DNA of 58,256 nt from CAYJEQ01 sp964369235 (GTDB taxonomy: Bacteria > Bacillota > Clostridia > Oscillospirales > Ruminococcaceae): the NCBI GenBank assembly GCA_964369235.1, contig CAYJEQ010000007.1, forward strand, positions 1 through 58,256, in the 5' to 3' direction. Below are positions 8,322-16,545 of this stretch, one piece after another. Positions within the stretch are counted from its first letter, which is position 1; each line of letters begins with the position of its first letter. The translations under genes were made by a program, and so were the position numbers. The notes below the pieces were generated by a model. That model had not been told where the DNA came from. It did no database searches and saw only the letters and a list, made by a program, of their open reading frames with translations.

Positions 8322-9179
8322 ATGAAAGGTATTGTTCTTGCAGCTGGTAAGGGTACCCGTTTATACCCTGTAACCACCCACATTCCAAAACCTCTACTAC
8401 CAATTTATGATAAACCATTAATCTACTACCCTATCTCACTGTTAATCGGTGCAGGTATTAAGGAGATTTTAGTAATAGTGCCACCGGAGGACATGGAGCC
8501 CTTTGTTAAACTACTAGGTGATGGTAGTAAATATGGAGTTTCCATTATCTATAAGGAACAACCTGTTCAGCGTGGTATTGCCGACGCCTTTATAATTGGT
8601 AGGGAGTTTATTGGTGATGATGATGTATGCCTAATGCTTGGTGATAATATATTCTTTAGTGGTGGTATCGAAACTGCCATGAGAAAAGGTGTTGCTAATC
8701 CTAATGGAGCTATGGTATTTGGTTTATATGTAAAAGATCCTCGACCTTTTGGGGTGGTGGAATTTGACAGTGATGGCAGAGCTATCTCTATCGAAGAAAA
8801 ACCAACTAATCCAAAATCCAACTATATAATCCCTGGTATCTATTTCTATGATAATAAGGTAATAGATATTGCTACAAGTATTAATCCTTCTGCTAGAGGA
8901 GAGCTAGAGATTACTACTGTTAACGAAATCTACCTAGAAAATAATCAGCTAAAGGTGGAAAAGCTGGGCACTGATATTAACTGGTTTGATGCTGGTACAC
9001 CTGATAGTATGCTAAATGCTGCCAGCCATATTGCAAAGTATCAAAAGGAAAATAATACTATGATAGGCTGTATTGAGGAATGTTCCTATAATGCTGGTCT
9101 TATTAATAAAGAACAGTTAAAAAATCTAGGGGAAAACCTATGTCAAACCCCCTATGGTAACTATCTGCTATCATTATAA
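8322..9179 (+). CDS. rfbA: Glucose-1-phosphate thymidylyltransferase RfbA/RmlA
   Basis: The enzyme joins dTTP and glucose-1-phosphate to give dTDP-glucose, the first step of dTDP-rhamnose synthesis. The N-terminus MKGIVLAAGKGTRLYPVT carries the nucleotidyl-transfer signature (KGTRL); IPKPLLPIYDKPLIYYP (about 26-42), LGDNIFF (about 105-111) and EEKP (about 154-157) are also characteristic. Length 285 is standard. I chose ATG 8322 because GAAAGGA lies eleven bases upstream, while ATG 8310 overlaps that site. No rfbBCD genes are in the window. Confidence 0.93.
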   Translation: MKGIVLAAGKGTRLYPVTTHIPKPLLPIYDKPLIYYPISLLIGAGIKEILVIVPPEDMEPFVKLLGDGSKYGVSIIYKEQPVQRGIADAFIIGREFIGDDDVCLMLGDNIFFSGGIETAMRKGVANPNGAMVFGLYVKDPRPFGVVEFDSDGRAISIEEKPTNPKSNYIIPGIYFYDNKVIDIATSINPSARGELEITTVNEIYLENNQLKVEKLGTDINWFDAGTPDSMLNAASHIAKYQKENNTMIGCIEECSYNAGLINKEQLKNLGENLCQTPYGNYLLSL

Positions 9180-9197
9180 TACTACAGGTTAAAAATT

Positions 9198-9230
9198 ATT
9201 TTACTCACCTAATATCTAGGTGGGTAAAAT
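9198..9230. terminator. Hairpin after rfbA, possible terminator
   Basis: ATTTTACTCACCTA (9198-9211) pairs with TAGGTGGGTAAAAT (9217-9230), 13 of 14 bases. It has no clean U-run after it, so it may end transcription weakly or protect the 3' end. Confidence 0.5.
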
Positions 9231-9261
9231 TCTATACTTTATTATATAAGGAGATTTTATT

Positions 9262-10188
9262 TTGAAAAAGATTTTATTTACTATTTTAACTATATCTTTA
9301 TTATTAGTAGGCTGTGAAACACGCAGTGAAACCCCTACTATGGAGCGACCTAATCCCAGTGCTACTGCTACCCCTTCTCCAACCGAAACTCCTGTAGCTA
9401 CTTCCCAGCCTGATCAGTCCAGTGAGCCTTTAGAAAGTGATGAGCCTGAGGAAAATCTTGCTGATATACTGTCCCTTGAGGTTTTTGGTTCTAGTGAGCT
9501 AGACAGCTCTATTATCCGTATACTTATGACACTAGAAAACCCTACTGATGAATCCCTACAAGTAGGTCAAGGTTTTTATATAGAGAAAAAACAGGAGGAT
9601 GGTAGCTATGTAAGGCTAACACCCCCTGCTGGCGATGTTTATGGAATACTAGACACAGCTTCTTACCAGTACCCTATCCCACCAGAAAACACAGGGGAAA
9701 TAGGTGCTTATATTGGTGCTCTTGCTGTAACTAACCCTGAAACTGGTGCTACCTTAATACCTGAGGGAGATTATAGGATTTATATTACCATAGATGATAC
9801 TGATATTTTTACAGAGTTTTCCGTAACTGGTTCCCCAGAGGCTTCCAGTCTAGGCTCTCTTATTAATGTAAGTGCCCAGCATCAGTTCTACCCTAATGAC
9901 ACCGAAGAAATTACACTATATATAAATAATCGTACTGATCAGGAGCTAGCTTATAGCCCTTATCCTGGTCTTGAGTACCTTAATAATGACAGTGGTAACT
10001 GGGAAATGGTTACAACTATTAGTGATGGTTCTGTTCCAGCAATTGCTGCTATAGCCCCTGCTAATAAAACCACCACCGGCACAGTATCTCTATCAGATTA
10101 CGAAAAACCACTTGCCAGTGGTAGTTATCGTCTAGTATATAGCTTTATCCCTAATGAGTTTCACTATGGGTTTTTTATGGTGGAGTAA
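9262..10188 (+). CDS. Lipoprotein with two Ig-like domains
   Basis: TTG start with AAGGAGA upstream. A lipoprotein signal peptide ends in LLVGC (cysteine about residue 18), so the protein is anchored on the outer face of the membrane. A Ser/Thr/Pro/Glu-rich linker (about 20-65) leads to two beta-rich repeats, about 68-190 and 195-308. Each has the pattern of an asparagine-containing strand (ENPTDESL, NNRTDQEL), a basic middle and a closing YRIYI or YRLVY strand. This resembles bacterial Ig-like domains of surface lipoproteins. Function unknown. It follows rfbA but probably has its own transcript. Confidence 0.7.
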   Translation: MKKILFTILTISLLLVGCETRSETPTMERPNPSATATPSPTETPVATSQPDQSSEPLESDEPEENLADILSLEVFGSSELDSSIIRILMTLENPTDESLQVGQGFYIEKKQEDGSYVRLTPPAGDVYGILDTASYQYPIPPENTGEIGAYIGALAVTNPETGATLIPEGDYRIYITIDDTDIFTEFSVTGSPEASSLGSLINVSAQHQFYPNDTEEITLYINNRTDQELAYSPYPGLEYLNNDSGNWEMVTTISDGSVPAIAAIAPANKTTTGTVSLSDYEKPLASGSYRLVYSFIPNEFHYGFFMVE

Positions 10189-10730
10189 AGATTCCTATCC
10201 TCTTAAAATATTACATATTCCATATAAATGTAACCTTTTCTATGGCATCTTTTATCAGTTAATGCAGATGGGTGATGCTATATTTATTTTTATACATTAT
10301 TAATAGTATATGAACAACTTAGTTTTTTACAGCATTTTCCACAATTTATATTACATTGTTAACCAATCACTGTACTAAAGTCCTATATATTTCGATGTGT
10401 TTTATGTCTTAGTTATTTTTATTATTTTTTCACTGTTGTGCATATCTAACAAACAAATCTCATCTTCCATAAGATAATCACCTGCTTTATCGTTAAAACC
10501 TTAAACATAATGCATAAAAAAGTAATAAAATTATATTTTTATACAAGAATTGTTTACAATTACATAATTATATAGTATAATACTATCATGAATGCAGACT
10601 ATATTCATGTAACAATACCATGGTCATATTGCTTATTATCTTTGAAAAGGTTGTTACTGGTATCTTATCAAAAATAATAATCCTATATGTGGTCTGTATA
10701 TCAAAAAAGTCATTTTAGGAGGAATAATCA
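10189..10730. other. AT-rich spacer with abgT promoter and long leader
   Basis: There is no coding frame. The last 180 bases hold the abgT promoter and a roughly 140-base untranslated leader with an inverted repeat (CATGAAT at 10587, ATTCATG ending about 10609). The first 350 bases show nothing recognisable beyond AT-rich sequence. Confidence 0.5.
10553..10581 (+). promoter_or_regulatory. SigA-type promoter for abgT
   Basis: TTTACA (10553-10558), 17 bases, then TATAAT (10576-10581). It implies an untranslated leader of about 140 bases before ATG 10731. Confidence 0.7.
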
Positions 10731-12290
10731 ATGGCAAACAATCAAAAAGCCACAAAGACTACTGGTTTTCTAGCCGTAGTTGAGCGTGCTGGTAACAAAC
10801 TACCACACCCTGTAGCACTATTCGCACTTCTAGCAGCTTTCGTAGCGGTACTATCCTGGATACTATCCATGATGGGTGTATCTGCAACAGGTATGCTAGT
10901 TTCTGGCGGAGAGCTAAAAGAAACAACTGTAACAACTGTAAACCTACTTAACGGTGAAGGTATTGCTTGGATGCTTACTTCTGCAGTTAAGAATTTTACA
11001 GGTTACGCACCTCTAGGTACAGTTCTTGTAGCTATGCTAGGTGTTGGTGTTGCTGAACAGAGTGGTCTAATTAACGCCCTACTAAAACGCACAGTACAGG
11101 TTACACCTAAGCAGCTAATCACACCAGTGGTAGTTTTCCTAGGCGTTATCTCCAACATCGCTTCCGATGCTGGTTATGTTGTACTTATCCCACTAGGTGC
11201 TATGATTTTCCGTGCTTACGGTAAACATCCTATCGCTGGTCTTGCTGCGGCATTTGCTGGCGTATCCGGTGGTTTCTCTGCTAACCTACTTGTAGGTACA
11301 CTTGATCCACTACTAACAGGTATCTCCCAGGAAGCTGTTTCCATCATTTCTTCCACTTACGAAGTAAATGTTCTTGGTAACTACTACTTCATGGCAGTAT
11401 CTACATTCCTAATCACAATCGTTGGTACACTTGTTACTAACAGTGTTGAAAAAAGACTAGGTACTTACGATGGTACACTTCATGGCGAAGAAGACAGCAA
11501 CCTAAGAGAACTATCTGCATCTGAGCAGAAAGGTCTAAAACTTGCTGGTATCGCTATGCTTGTATTCGTTCTTGTTATTGCTATCGCTTCTTTCCCTGCT
11601 GATTCTTTCCTAAGAAATGCAGAAGGTGAAATCGTTGGTAGCCCAACATCACCTCTAATTAGCTCCGTTGTTATCCTAATCGGTATGTTCTTCTACATTC
11701 CCGCTGTTGTATACGGTAAGGCTACAGGTAGCTTCGGTAAAGGTACTAAGGACGCATGTGTTGCTTTAGGTAAAGCTATGGCTTCTATGGGTGGTTATGT
11801 TGCTCTTGCATTTGTAGCTTCTCAGTTCATCGCTTACTTTAACTACACTAAGCTAGGTACAATCCTTGCTATAGAAGGCGCTAACTTCTTCTCTACAGTA
11901 GATATTGGTCTAATCCCACTAATGGTACTATTTGTTCTATTCTCTGCTTTCATCAACCTATTTATGGGTTCTGCATCTGCAAAATGGAACATTATGGCTC
12001 CAGTATTCGTTCCAATGTTTATGCTATTAGGCTACTCCCCAGAGCTTGCACAGCTTGCATTCCGTATCGGGGATAGCTCCACAAACCTAATCACACCTCT
12101 AATGAGCTACTATGCTATTATCGTTGTATGCGCTCAGAAGTATGATAAAGATGCTGGTATCGGTACTCTAACAGCTACAATGCTTCCTTACAGTATCGCA
12201 TTCCTAATCACATGGACAATACTACTAATCATCTGGCTAACAGTTGGCTTCCCAATCGGTGTAGACACAGGTCTATACTTCATGGGTTAA
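10731..12290 (+). CDS. AbgT family transporter
   Basis: A 519-residue membrane protein with a long cytoplasmic N-terminus, about eleven hydrophobic helices and the family segment RAGNKLPHPVALFALL (about residues 19-34). AbgT proteins import p-aminobenzoyl-glutamate in Escherichia coli; other members export sulfonamides, so direction and substrate are open. SNIASDAGYVVLIPLGA and SGGFSANLLVGTLDPLL are typical conserved stretches. It has its own sigA-type promoter and AGGAGG before the start. Leucine is CTA in nine of the first twelve leucine codons, suggesting high expression in this host. The next gene is an M20 peptidase. Confidence 0.92.
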   Translation: MANNQKATKTTGFLAVVERAGNKLPHPVALFALLAAFVAVLSWILSMMGVSATGMLVSGGELKETTVTTVNLLNGEGIAWMLTSAVKNFTGYAPLGTVLVAMLGVGVAEQSGLINALLKRTVQVTPKQLITPVVVFLGVISNIASDAGYVVLIPLGAMIFRAYGKHPIAGLAAAFAGVSGGFSANLLVGTLDPLLTGISQEAVSIISSTYEVNVLGNYYFMAVSTFLITIVGTLVTNSVEKRLGTYDGTLHGEEDSNLRELSASEQKGLKLAGIAMLVFVLVIAIASFPADSFLRNAEGEIVGSPTSPLISSVVILIGMFFYIPAVVYGKATGSFGKGTKDACVALGKAMASMGGYVALAFVASQFIAYFNYTKLGTILAIEGANFFSTVDIGLIPLMVLFVLFSAFINLFMGSASAKWNIMAPVFVPMFMLLGYSPELAQLAFRIGDSSTNLITPLMSYYAIIVVCAQKYDKDAGIGTLTATMLPYSIAFLITWTILLIIWLTVGFPIGVDTGLYFMG

Positions 12291-12321
12291 TAGTTAAGTA
12301 GTATATAAAATTAACTTTCTT

Positions 12322-12357
12322 AAAGAGGGTGGATGAATTCATCCGCCCTCTTTTTTC
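12322..12357 (+). terminator. Terminator after abgT
   Basis: AGAGGGTGGATGAA pairs with TTCATCCGCCCTCT, followed by six T. The same stem base (AAGAGGGTGG) recurs in the second terminator at 12496, on the other side of element D1. Confidence 0.9.
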
Positions 12358-12498
12358 TAGACAAAGTCTACAAAAAGACATAATAGAAAAGATAAAATAC
12401 AAGGAGCTAAACTTGAAAATAAGTGAATAATACACAGGTATATGAGCTTAGTTTGAAAGTTTTTAGCGACACAGTAGTTGACTTTTTTATTTTGTCTA
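12358..12498 (+). mobile_element. Terminator-flanked miniature element D1 (141 bp)
   Basis: It starts TAGACAAA and ends TTTGTCTA. The left end is a small palindrome (TAGAC-AAA-GTCTA). The interior shares long matches with element D2 at 52083-52242 (opposite strand), including GAAAGTTTTTAGCGACACAG and AAGGAGC. It lies exactly between two terminators with similar stems. No transposase is present. One frame encodes a similar short peptide in both copies (VYELSLKVFSDTVV here), so it might instead be a small-ORF or small-RNA unit. Confidence 0.65.
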
Positions 12499-12533
12499 AG
12501 AGGGTGGAGGTGTTTATTTACCCTCTTTTTTTA
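12496..12533 (+). terminator. Second terminator, right flank of D1
   Basis: AAGAGGGT pairs with ACCCTCTT and is followed by a T-run. It begins with the same ten or so bases as the terminator at 12322 but has a different, less paired interior. It may end a transcript from D1 or be a duplicated copy of the first terminator. Confidence 0.7.
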
Positions 12534-12557
12534 TTTGTAAACAAATTGTTATCCCCA

Positions 12558-12586
12558 TTTACAGCTATAAATCCTAGTGGTATAAT
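12558..12586 (+). promoter_or_regulatory. SigA-type promoter for the peptidase gene
   Basis: TTTACA (12558-12563), 17 bases, TATAAT (12581-12586). The leader to ATG 12687 would be about 95 bases. Confidence 0.7.
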
Positions 12587-12686
12587 GGGCATTAAGATGT
12601 AAATTACAAAATAATTTGCATACTATACTCCAGCAAATAACAGTTATACACACAACTAATTTATATAATATAAAGGAGAAATTATT

Positions 12687-13799
12687 ATGAGCACAATTGA
12701 CAAAAACGCATTAGTAGATCGTCTGCTTGCTTATGTTCAGATAGACAGCGAAACAGGTGATGAAGGCGCAATGACCGAAAGACTTGTAAAGGATTTTATA
12801 GCACTAGGCTGTGAAGTATACACAGATGATATTAAGGAAGTAGCTAACACAACTGGAGCAAATGTATATGCTGTACTAAAGGGCGATCCTAACCTAGAGC
12901 CACTAGTATTTAGCTCCCATATGGATACAGTTATCCCAGGTAAAGGTGTTAAGCCTACTGTTTGTGATGATGGTTTTATTAGAACTGATGGCACTACTGT
13001 TTTAGGTGGTGACGACAAGGCTGGTATCTGTGCTATTATGGAAGCTATGGCTGCTGTATCTAAAGTACCTGGCCACAGAACAGTTGAAGCTATTATTACA
13101 GTTCGTGAAGAAAGTGGTATGCACGGTGCTAAAAACCTTGACTACTCTAAAATCACAGCTAAAAATGCTATTATCCTTGATTCCTCCGGTGGCCCTAACG
13201 ACATTATCTCCGGTGCACCTGGACAGAACAAGATTACTGTAAAGATTATCGGCCGTAAGGCTCATGCTGGTGTTGAGCCAGAAGCTGGTATTAGTGCTAT
13301 TCAGGTAGCTGCTCATGCAGTTGCTGCAATGGAGCTACTAAGAGTTGACTTTGAAACAACCTGTAATATTGGTACTTTTAAGGCTGATGGTCCTACAAAC
13401 ATCGTTACTGAATCTGTAGATCTAGTAATGGAAGTTCGTAGCCGTAACACAGATAAGCTAGTTAACCACACAAACCATATTATCCAGTGCATCACCGATG
13501 CTTGTGAGAAATTCGGTGCTACATTTGAGCATACAGTTGCTACAAGCTACCTAGGTTACTTCCATGAAGATAGCCATCCTCTAGTACAGCGTGTAATGGA
13601 AGCAGCTAAATCTGTAGGCCTAACCCCAGCTACTAAGATGAGCGGTGGTGGTAGTGATGCTAATATCTTTAACCAGAATGGTATCGCTGCTCTAAATATG
13701 GGTGTTGGTATGCAGAAGGTACACACAACTAACGAACAGCTATGTATTGCCGATATGGAAAATGCAGCAAAAGTTTGCCTTGAGCTAATGAAGGGTTAA
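12687..13799 (+). CDS. M20 family metallopeptidase, PepT-like
   Basis: This 370-residue zinc peptidase resembles the PepT-like (tripeptidase T) branch of the M20 family. Metal and catalytic residues are visible in SSHMDTV (about residue 76), LGGDDKAG (about 106, bridging Asp), REESGMHG (about 142, Glu pair), ILDSSG (about 163) and a C-terminal HTTNE (about 351). The lid or dimer domain lies at about 178-290. It is cytoplasmic and would release amino acids from small peptides. The AbgT transporter gene upstream has its own terminator, so the two are separate transcripts but a plausible functional pair. GGAGAA precedes the ATG. Confidence 0.9.
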   Translation: MSTIDKNALVDRLLAYVQIDSETGDEGAMTERLVKDFIALGCEVYTDDIKEVANTTGANVYAVLKGDPNLEPLVFSSHMDTVIPGKGVKPTVCDDGFIRTDGTTVLGGDDKAGICAIMEAMAAVSKVPGHRTVEAIITVREESGMHGAKNLDYSKITAKNAIILDSSGGPNDIISGAPGQNKITVKIIGRKAHAGVEPEAGISAIQVAAHAVAAMELLRVDFETTCNIGTFKADGPTNIVTESVDLVMEVRSRNTDKLVNHTNHIIQCITDACEKFGATFEHTVATSYLGYFHEDSHPLVQRVMEAAKSVGLTPATKMSGGGSDANIFNQNGIAALNMGVGMQKVHTTNEQLCIADMENAAKVCLELMKG

Positions 13800-13815
13800 T
13801 CCCATAAAATAAATT

Positions 13816-13855
13816 ACAGCTAGTAAACATTGTTTACTAGCTGTTTCTTTTTCCC
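13816..13855 (+). terminator. Terminator after the M20 peptidase gene
   Basis: ACAGCTAGTAAACA pairs with TGTTTACTAGCTGT (14 bp), followed by TTTCTTTTT. Confidence 0.9.
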
Positions 13856-13947
13856 TGTAAAACATACTTATATTAATTCTCATAGATCTATACTTATAAA
13901 TAAAAGTATCCACCAAAATTCACCTGTTAACTTTATTGCAACTATCT

Positions 13948-14295
13948 TTACTTTCTCATAATTTTCTCTAGGGCTTTTCCTTTAGCTAGTTCATCTACCA
14001 CCTTATCATAGTAGCGAATTTCCTTCATGGTGGACTGTTCCATTTCTTGAATTTTCACCCCACAGATTGAGCCTGTAATAAGATGCCTATTAGGATTTAG
14101 TTGTGGTGCATTTCCTATGAATGTTTCCATATCCACATCACTGTTAAGCTGATTTAAAAACTCCTCTTTACTATATCCTGTTAACCAACAGGAAACCTCT
14201 ATTAGTTCCTCCTCTGTTCTGGCTTTTTTAGTTATCTTAGCTAGGTATAGCTTATACATCTCTCCAAAGTTAAATTTAAATATACTATGACTCAT
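13948..14295 (-). CDS. DUF2200 family protein
   Basis: The 115-residue protein matches the DUF2200 pattern: an N-terminal FNFGEMYKLYLAK, then WLTGYSKEE (about residues 37-45), NPNRHLITGSICGVKIQE (about 68-85) and a basic tail DELAKGKALEKIMRK. The family is small, cytoplasmic and uncharacterised; it has been likened to proteins of the YdhG/DUF1801 type, but no function is established. It is a single-gene unit on the minus strand, divergent from the next gene. Confidence 0.85.
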   Translation of the reverse strand: MSHSIFKFNFGEMYKLYLAKITKKARTEEELIEVSCWLTGYSKEEFLNQLNSDVDMETFIGNAPQLNPNRHLITGSICGVKIQEMEQSTMKEIRYYDKVVDELAKGKALEKIMRK

Positions 14296-14372
14296 TGTAT
14301 CCCACCTCTTTTTCTATTTTATTATATGGTGAGATTATACCACCATCTCTATATATAAGTAAACTAAATATT

Positions 14373-14401
14373 TTGACTATCTACAAGATTAATAGTATAA
14401 T
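14373..14401 (+). promoter_or_regulatory. SigA-type promoter very close to the 14420 gene
   Basis: TTGACT, 17 bases, TATAAT (14396-14401). Transcription should start near 14408, leaving only about a dozen bases before the start codon. Confidence 0.6.
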
Positions 14402-14419
14402 CATACAATAAAACTAAGG

Positions 14420-15175
14420 ATGGTGATTAATATATATACCAAAGAGTTTAAGCAGGCAAAGAAAATTGTTCTAGAGGCAGATACTCCTAAACGAGGCATT
14501 GGTAGACTACAGGAGAAAAATCTTCACGCCATACTTAAACATACCCTAGAACCCTGTGAAGATTTTCATGAAATTAAGGTAGGTAGCTACTTTGTAGATA
14601 TAAAAAATCACCAAGGGATTATAGAGATACAAACAAGAAACCTTAATGCAATAAGGAACAAACTCACTAACCTTCTAAAGGAAAATACCGTTATCCTAGT
14701 ACACCCTCAGCCTAGTGATAGGTGGATTGTCTGGATTGATAATGAAACTGGCTTAGTTAGTAGCAAAAGAAAAAGCCCTAAGAAAGGTAGTGTATACCAG
14801 AGCTTTCTTGAGCTTTATAAGATTAAATCTCTATTAAATCATCCTAATTTAAGACTGTGGATACCACTGGTAGACATTGAGGAATATCGCAATCTAGACG
14901 GTTGGAGCAAGGACGGTAAGAAAGGCTCCAGCCGTTATAATCAGCTACCTTTAGACTTAGTTGATATTGTTAAGGTAGAGTGTATAAATGATTATTATAA
15001 GCTACTACCTAAGGAGCTTATTACCAATTTCACCACTAAGGATTTTAAAAAGTACAGTGCCACCACCCAACGAATGTCCACCACTGCACTAACTGTACTT
15101 AAACACCTAGGTATTATTACTGCTGTAGGTAAACTAGGTCGAAATATTCTCTATAGTAGGTCTGATAGGCTATAA
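14420..15175 (+). CDS. Hypothetical protein, possible nuclease-like fold
   Basis: This 251-residue soluble protein was not recognised. Residues about 52-75 (VGSYFVDIKNHQGIIEIQTR) have the spacing of a PD-(D/E)xK-type beta hairpin (Asp, then Glu-x-Gln), but this is weak. The C-terminal third (from about 205) looks like a helix-turn-helix or winged-helix segment (MSTTALTVLKHLGIITAVGK). The start is uncertain: ATG 14420 overlaps the only AAGGA, and GTG 14423 is the next choice. A TTGACT-N17-TATAAT promoter lies just upstream, so the leader is only about 12 bases. Confidence 0.55.
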   Translation: MVINIYTKEFKQAKKIVLEADTPKRGIGRLQEKNLHAILKHTLEPCEDFHEIKVGSYFVDIKNHQGIIEIQTRNLNAIRNKLTNLLKENTVILVHPQPSDRWIVWIDNETGLVSSKRKSPKKGSVYQSFLELYKIKSLLNHPNLRLWIPLVDIEEYRNLDGWSKDGKKGSSRYNQLPLDLVDIVKVECINDYYKLLPKELITNFTTKDFKKYSATTQRMSTTALTVLKHLGIITAVGKLGRNILYSRSDRL

Positions 15176-15270
15176 GAATAATGGGTAAGGTGCAAGCGTT
15201 AATGGTAGCAAAGCCACTCCATACCTTTTTACTATTACTTTTTACTTTTAGATAATCTATTACAGATTAT

Positions 15271-16194
15271 CTAAAATACCGATTCCACTAATTTTTCACA
15301 GTAATCAGGTGAATATACCCAATGATCTATGTGATCTGCATCACTAAAATACTCGTGAGCTGCTGGAGGGTAGTTACTGGCAAAGGCATCTACTATTATT
15401 AGTTTTACCTTCATTTTATCAGGGATTAAATTCTTTATGTAGACACTTGCTTGCATACCAGGCTGTACACCTTCCTTTGATTCAGCTAGACCTGCCAGGT
15501 TTGGAGTTAACTCTACAAATATACCATAGCTTTCCACCGAACGAACTATTCCTGACACCGTTTCCCCAGCAGAGAACATATTGGCATTTTCCTGCCAACT
15601 GCCCAGTAGCTCCTTATGACTAAGCACCAGCCTTCCTGCTGTATCTCTACTGCGTACCACTGCTCTTATTAACTGTCCCACTGTAAACCTGTCCTTAGGG
15701 TGGGATATTCTAGACACTGATATGGCATCTATTGGCAGTAGTGAAGGCAGACCACATCCCACATCAACAAAGGCACCAAATGTCTCTAGATGGGTTACCC
15801 TACCTACTATTACATCACCAGCTGCTAACCTATCTATATAGTTTCTCTGACAGTCCTCTTGCACCTTCCGTCTTGATAGTAGGGGATAGCTATTGCCATT
15901 TGCATCTTTGGTAATTTTTGTAATAACATAGGATACAGGTTTGTTTACCTTGGAAATTAAAGCAATGTCCTTAACCACACCTTCCTTAATTCCTACAGCA
16001 CCCTCCTCCCTAGGTATCATCCCCTTATAGCTACCCATATCCACTATTAAATTATGGTTATTATCACAGATAACAGCTCTGCTTTCTAGTATAGTTCCCT
16101 GTATCATAGCTTCTTCCATTGCGCTAATTGAGGTTAACCATTTCTTATTATCTTGCTTATCAATTAAACAGCCCTCAGGCAGAAATATGCCCAT
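15271..16194 (-). CDS. S1-domain RNA-binding protein
   Basis: The 307-residue protein has S1-type beta-barrel repeats. The clearest runs from about residue 128 (GDVIVGRVTHLETFGAFVDV) to about 192 (GRLVLSHKELLGSW). A second spans about 210-270 (GETVSGIVRSVESYGIFVEL), and a degenerate first one about 35-105. The layout resembles the short RpsA-like or YabR-like S1 proteins of Clostridia, which bind RNA and may act on translation. GAGAAAGGAAG lies nine bases before the ATG. Monocistronic and divergent from the secreted protein gene. Confidence 0.85.
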   Translation of the reverse strand: MGIFLPEGCLIDKQDNKKWLTSISAMEEAMIQGTILESRAVICDNNHNLIVDMGSYKGMIPREEGAVGIKEGVVKDIALISKVNKPVSYVITKITKDANGNSYPLLSRRKVQEDCQRNYIDRLAAGDVIVGRVTHLETFGAFVDVGCGLPSLLPIDAISVSRISHPKDRFTVGQLIRAVVRSRDTAGRLVLSHKELLGSWQENANMFSAGETVSGIVRSVESYGIFVELTPNLAGLAESKEGVQPGMQASVYIKNLIPDKMKVKLIIVDAFASNYPPAAHEYFSDADHIDHWVYSPDYCEKLVESVF

Positions 16195-16545
16195 ATTAAC
16201 ACCCTTCCTTTCTCTTATATACCCATAGGGTTTTTCAGTAGCTACTACCCTTATTAAGAGTTTTAACCTATGATCTAGACCATGGTAAAGTTCTACATTT
16301 AATCTATATTCTAAGAAAGGCTTAATAATTCCACCTATTGTAAATTACCTACTGGGCTGTGCTTAAGGCTATTTTATCTATTTAATTAACATAGTGCTTA
16401 AAAAAATATGTTTTACTGCTTTGCAAATAAGTATTTTTGTAACTTTTTTGTAAAATTATCCTTACCCCTTTTATTTTAAATAATAATAAGGTATAATTAA
16501 TTAAGTTAAACATAATTTTATGAATTTTAAGGAGGACGAATAATT
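16195..16545. other. Divergent spacer between the S1 protein and the secreted protein
   Basis: AT-rich, without a coding frame. A likely -10 (TATAAT, about 16492) faces the secreted-protein gene. No repeat family member was recognised. Confidence 0.4.

Noticed and set aside
8567..8821. Minus-strand open frame inside rfbA
   Set aside because: Antisense shadow of a conserved enzyme; no start signal.
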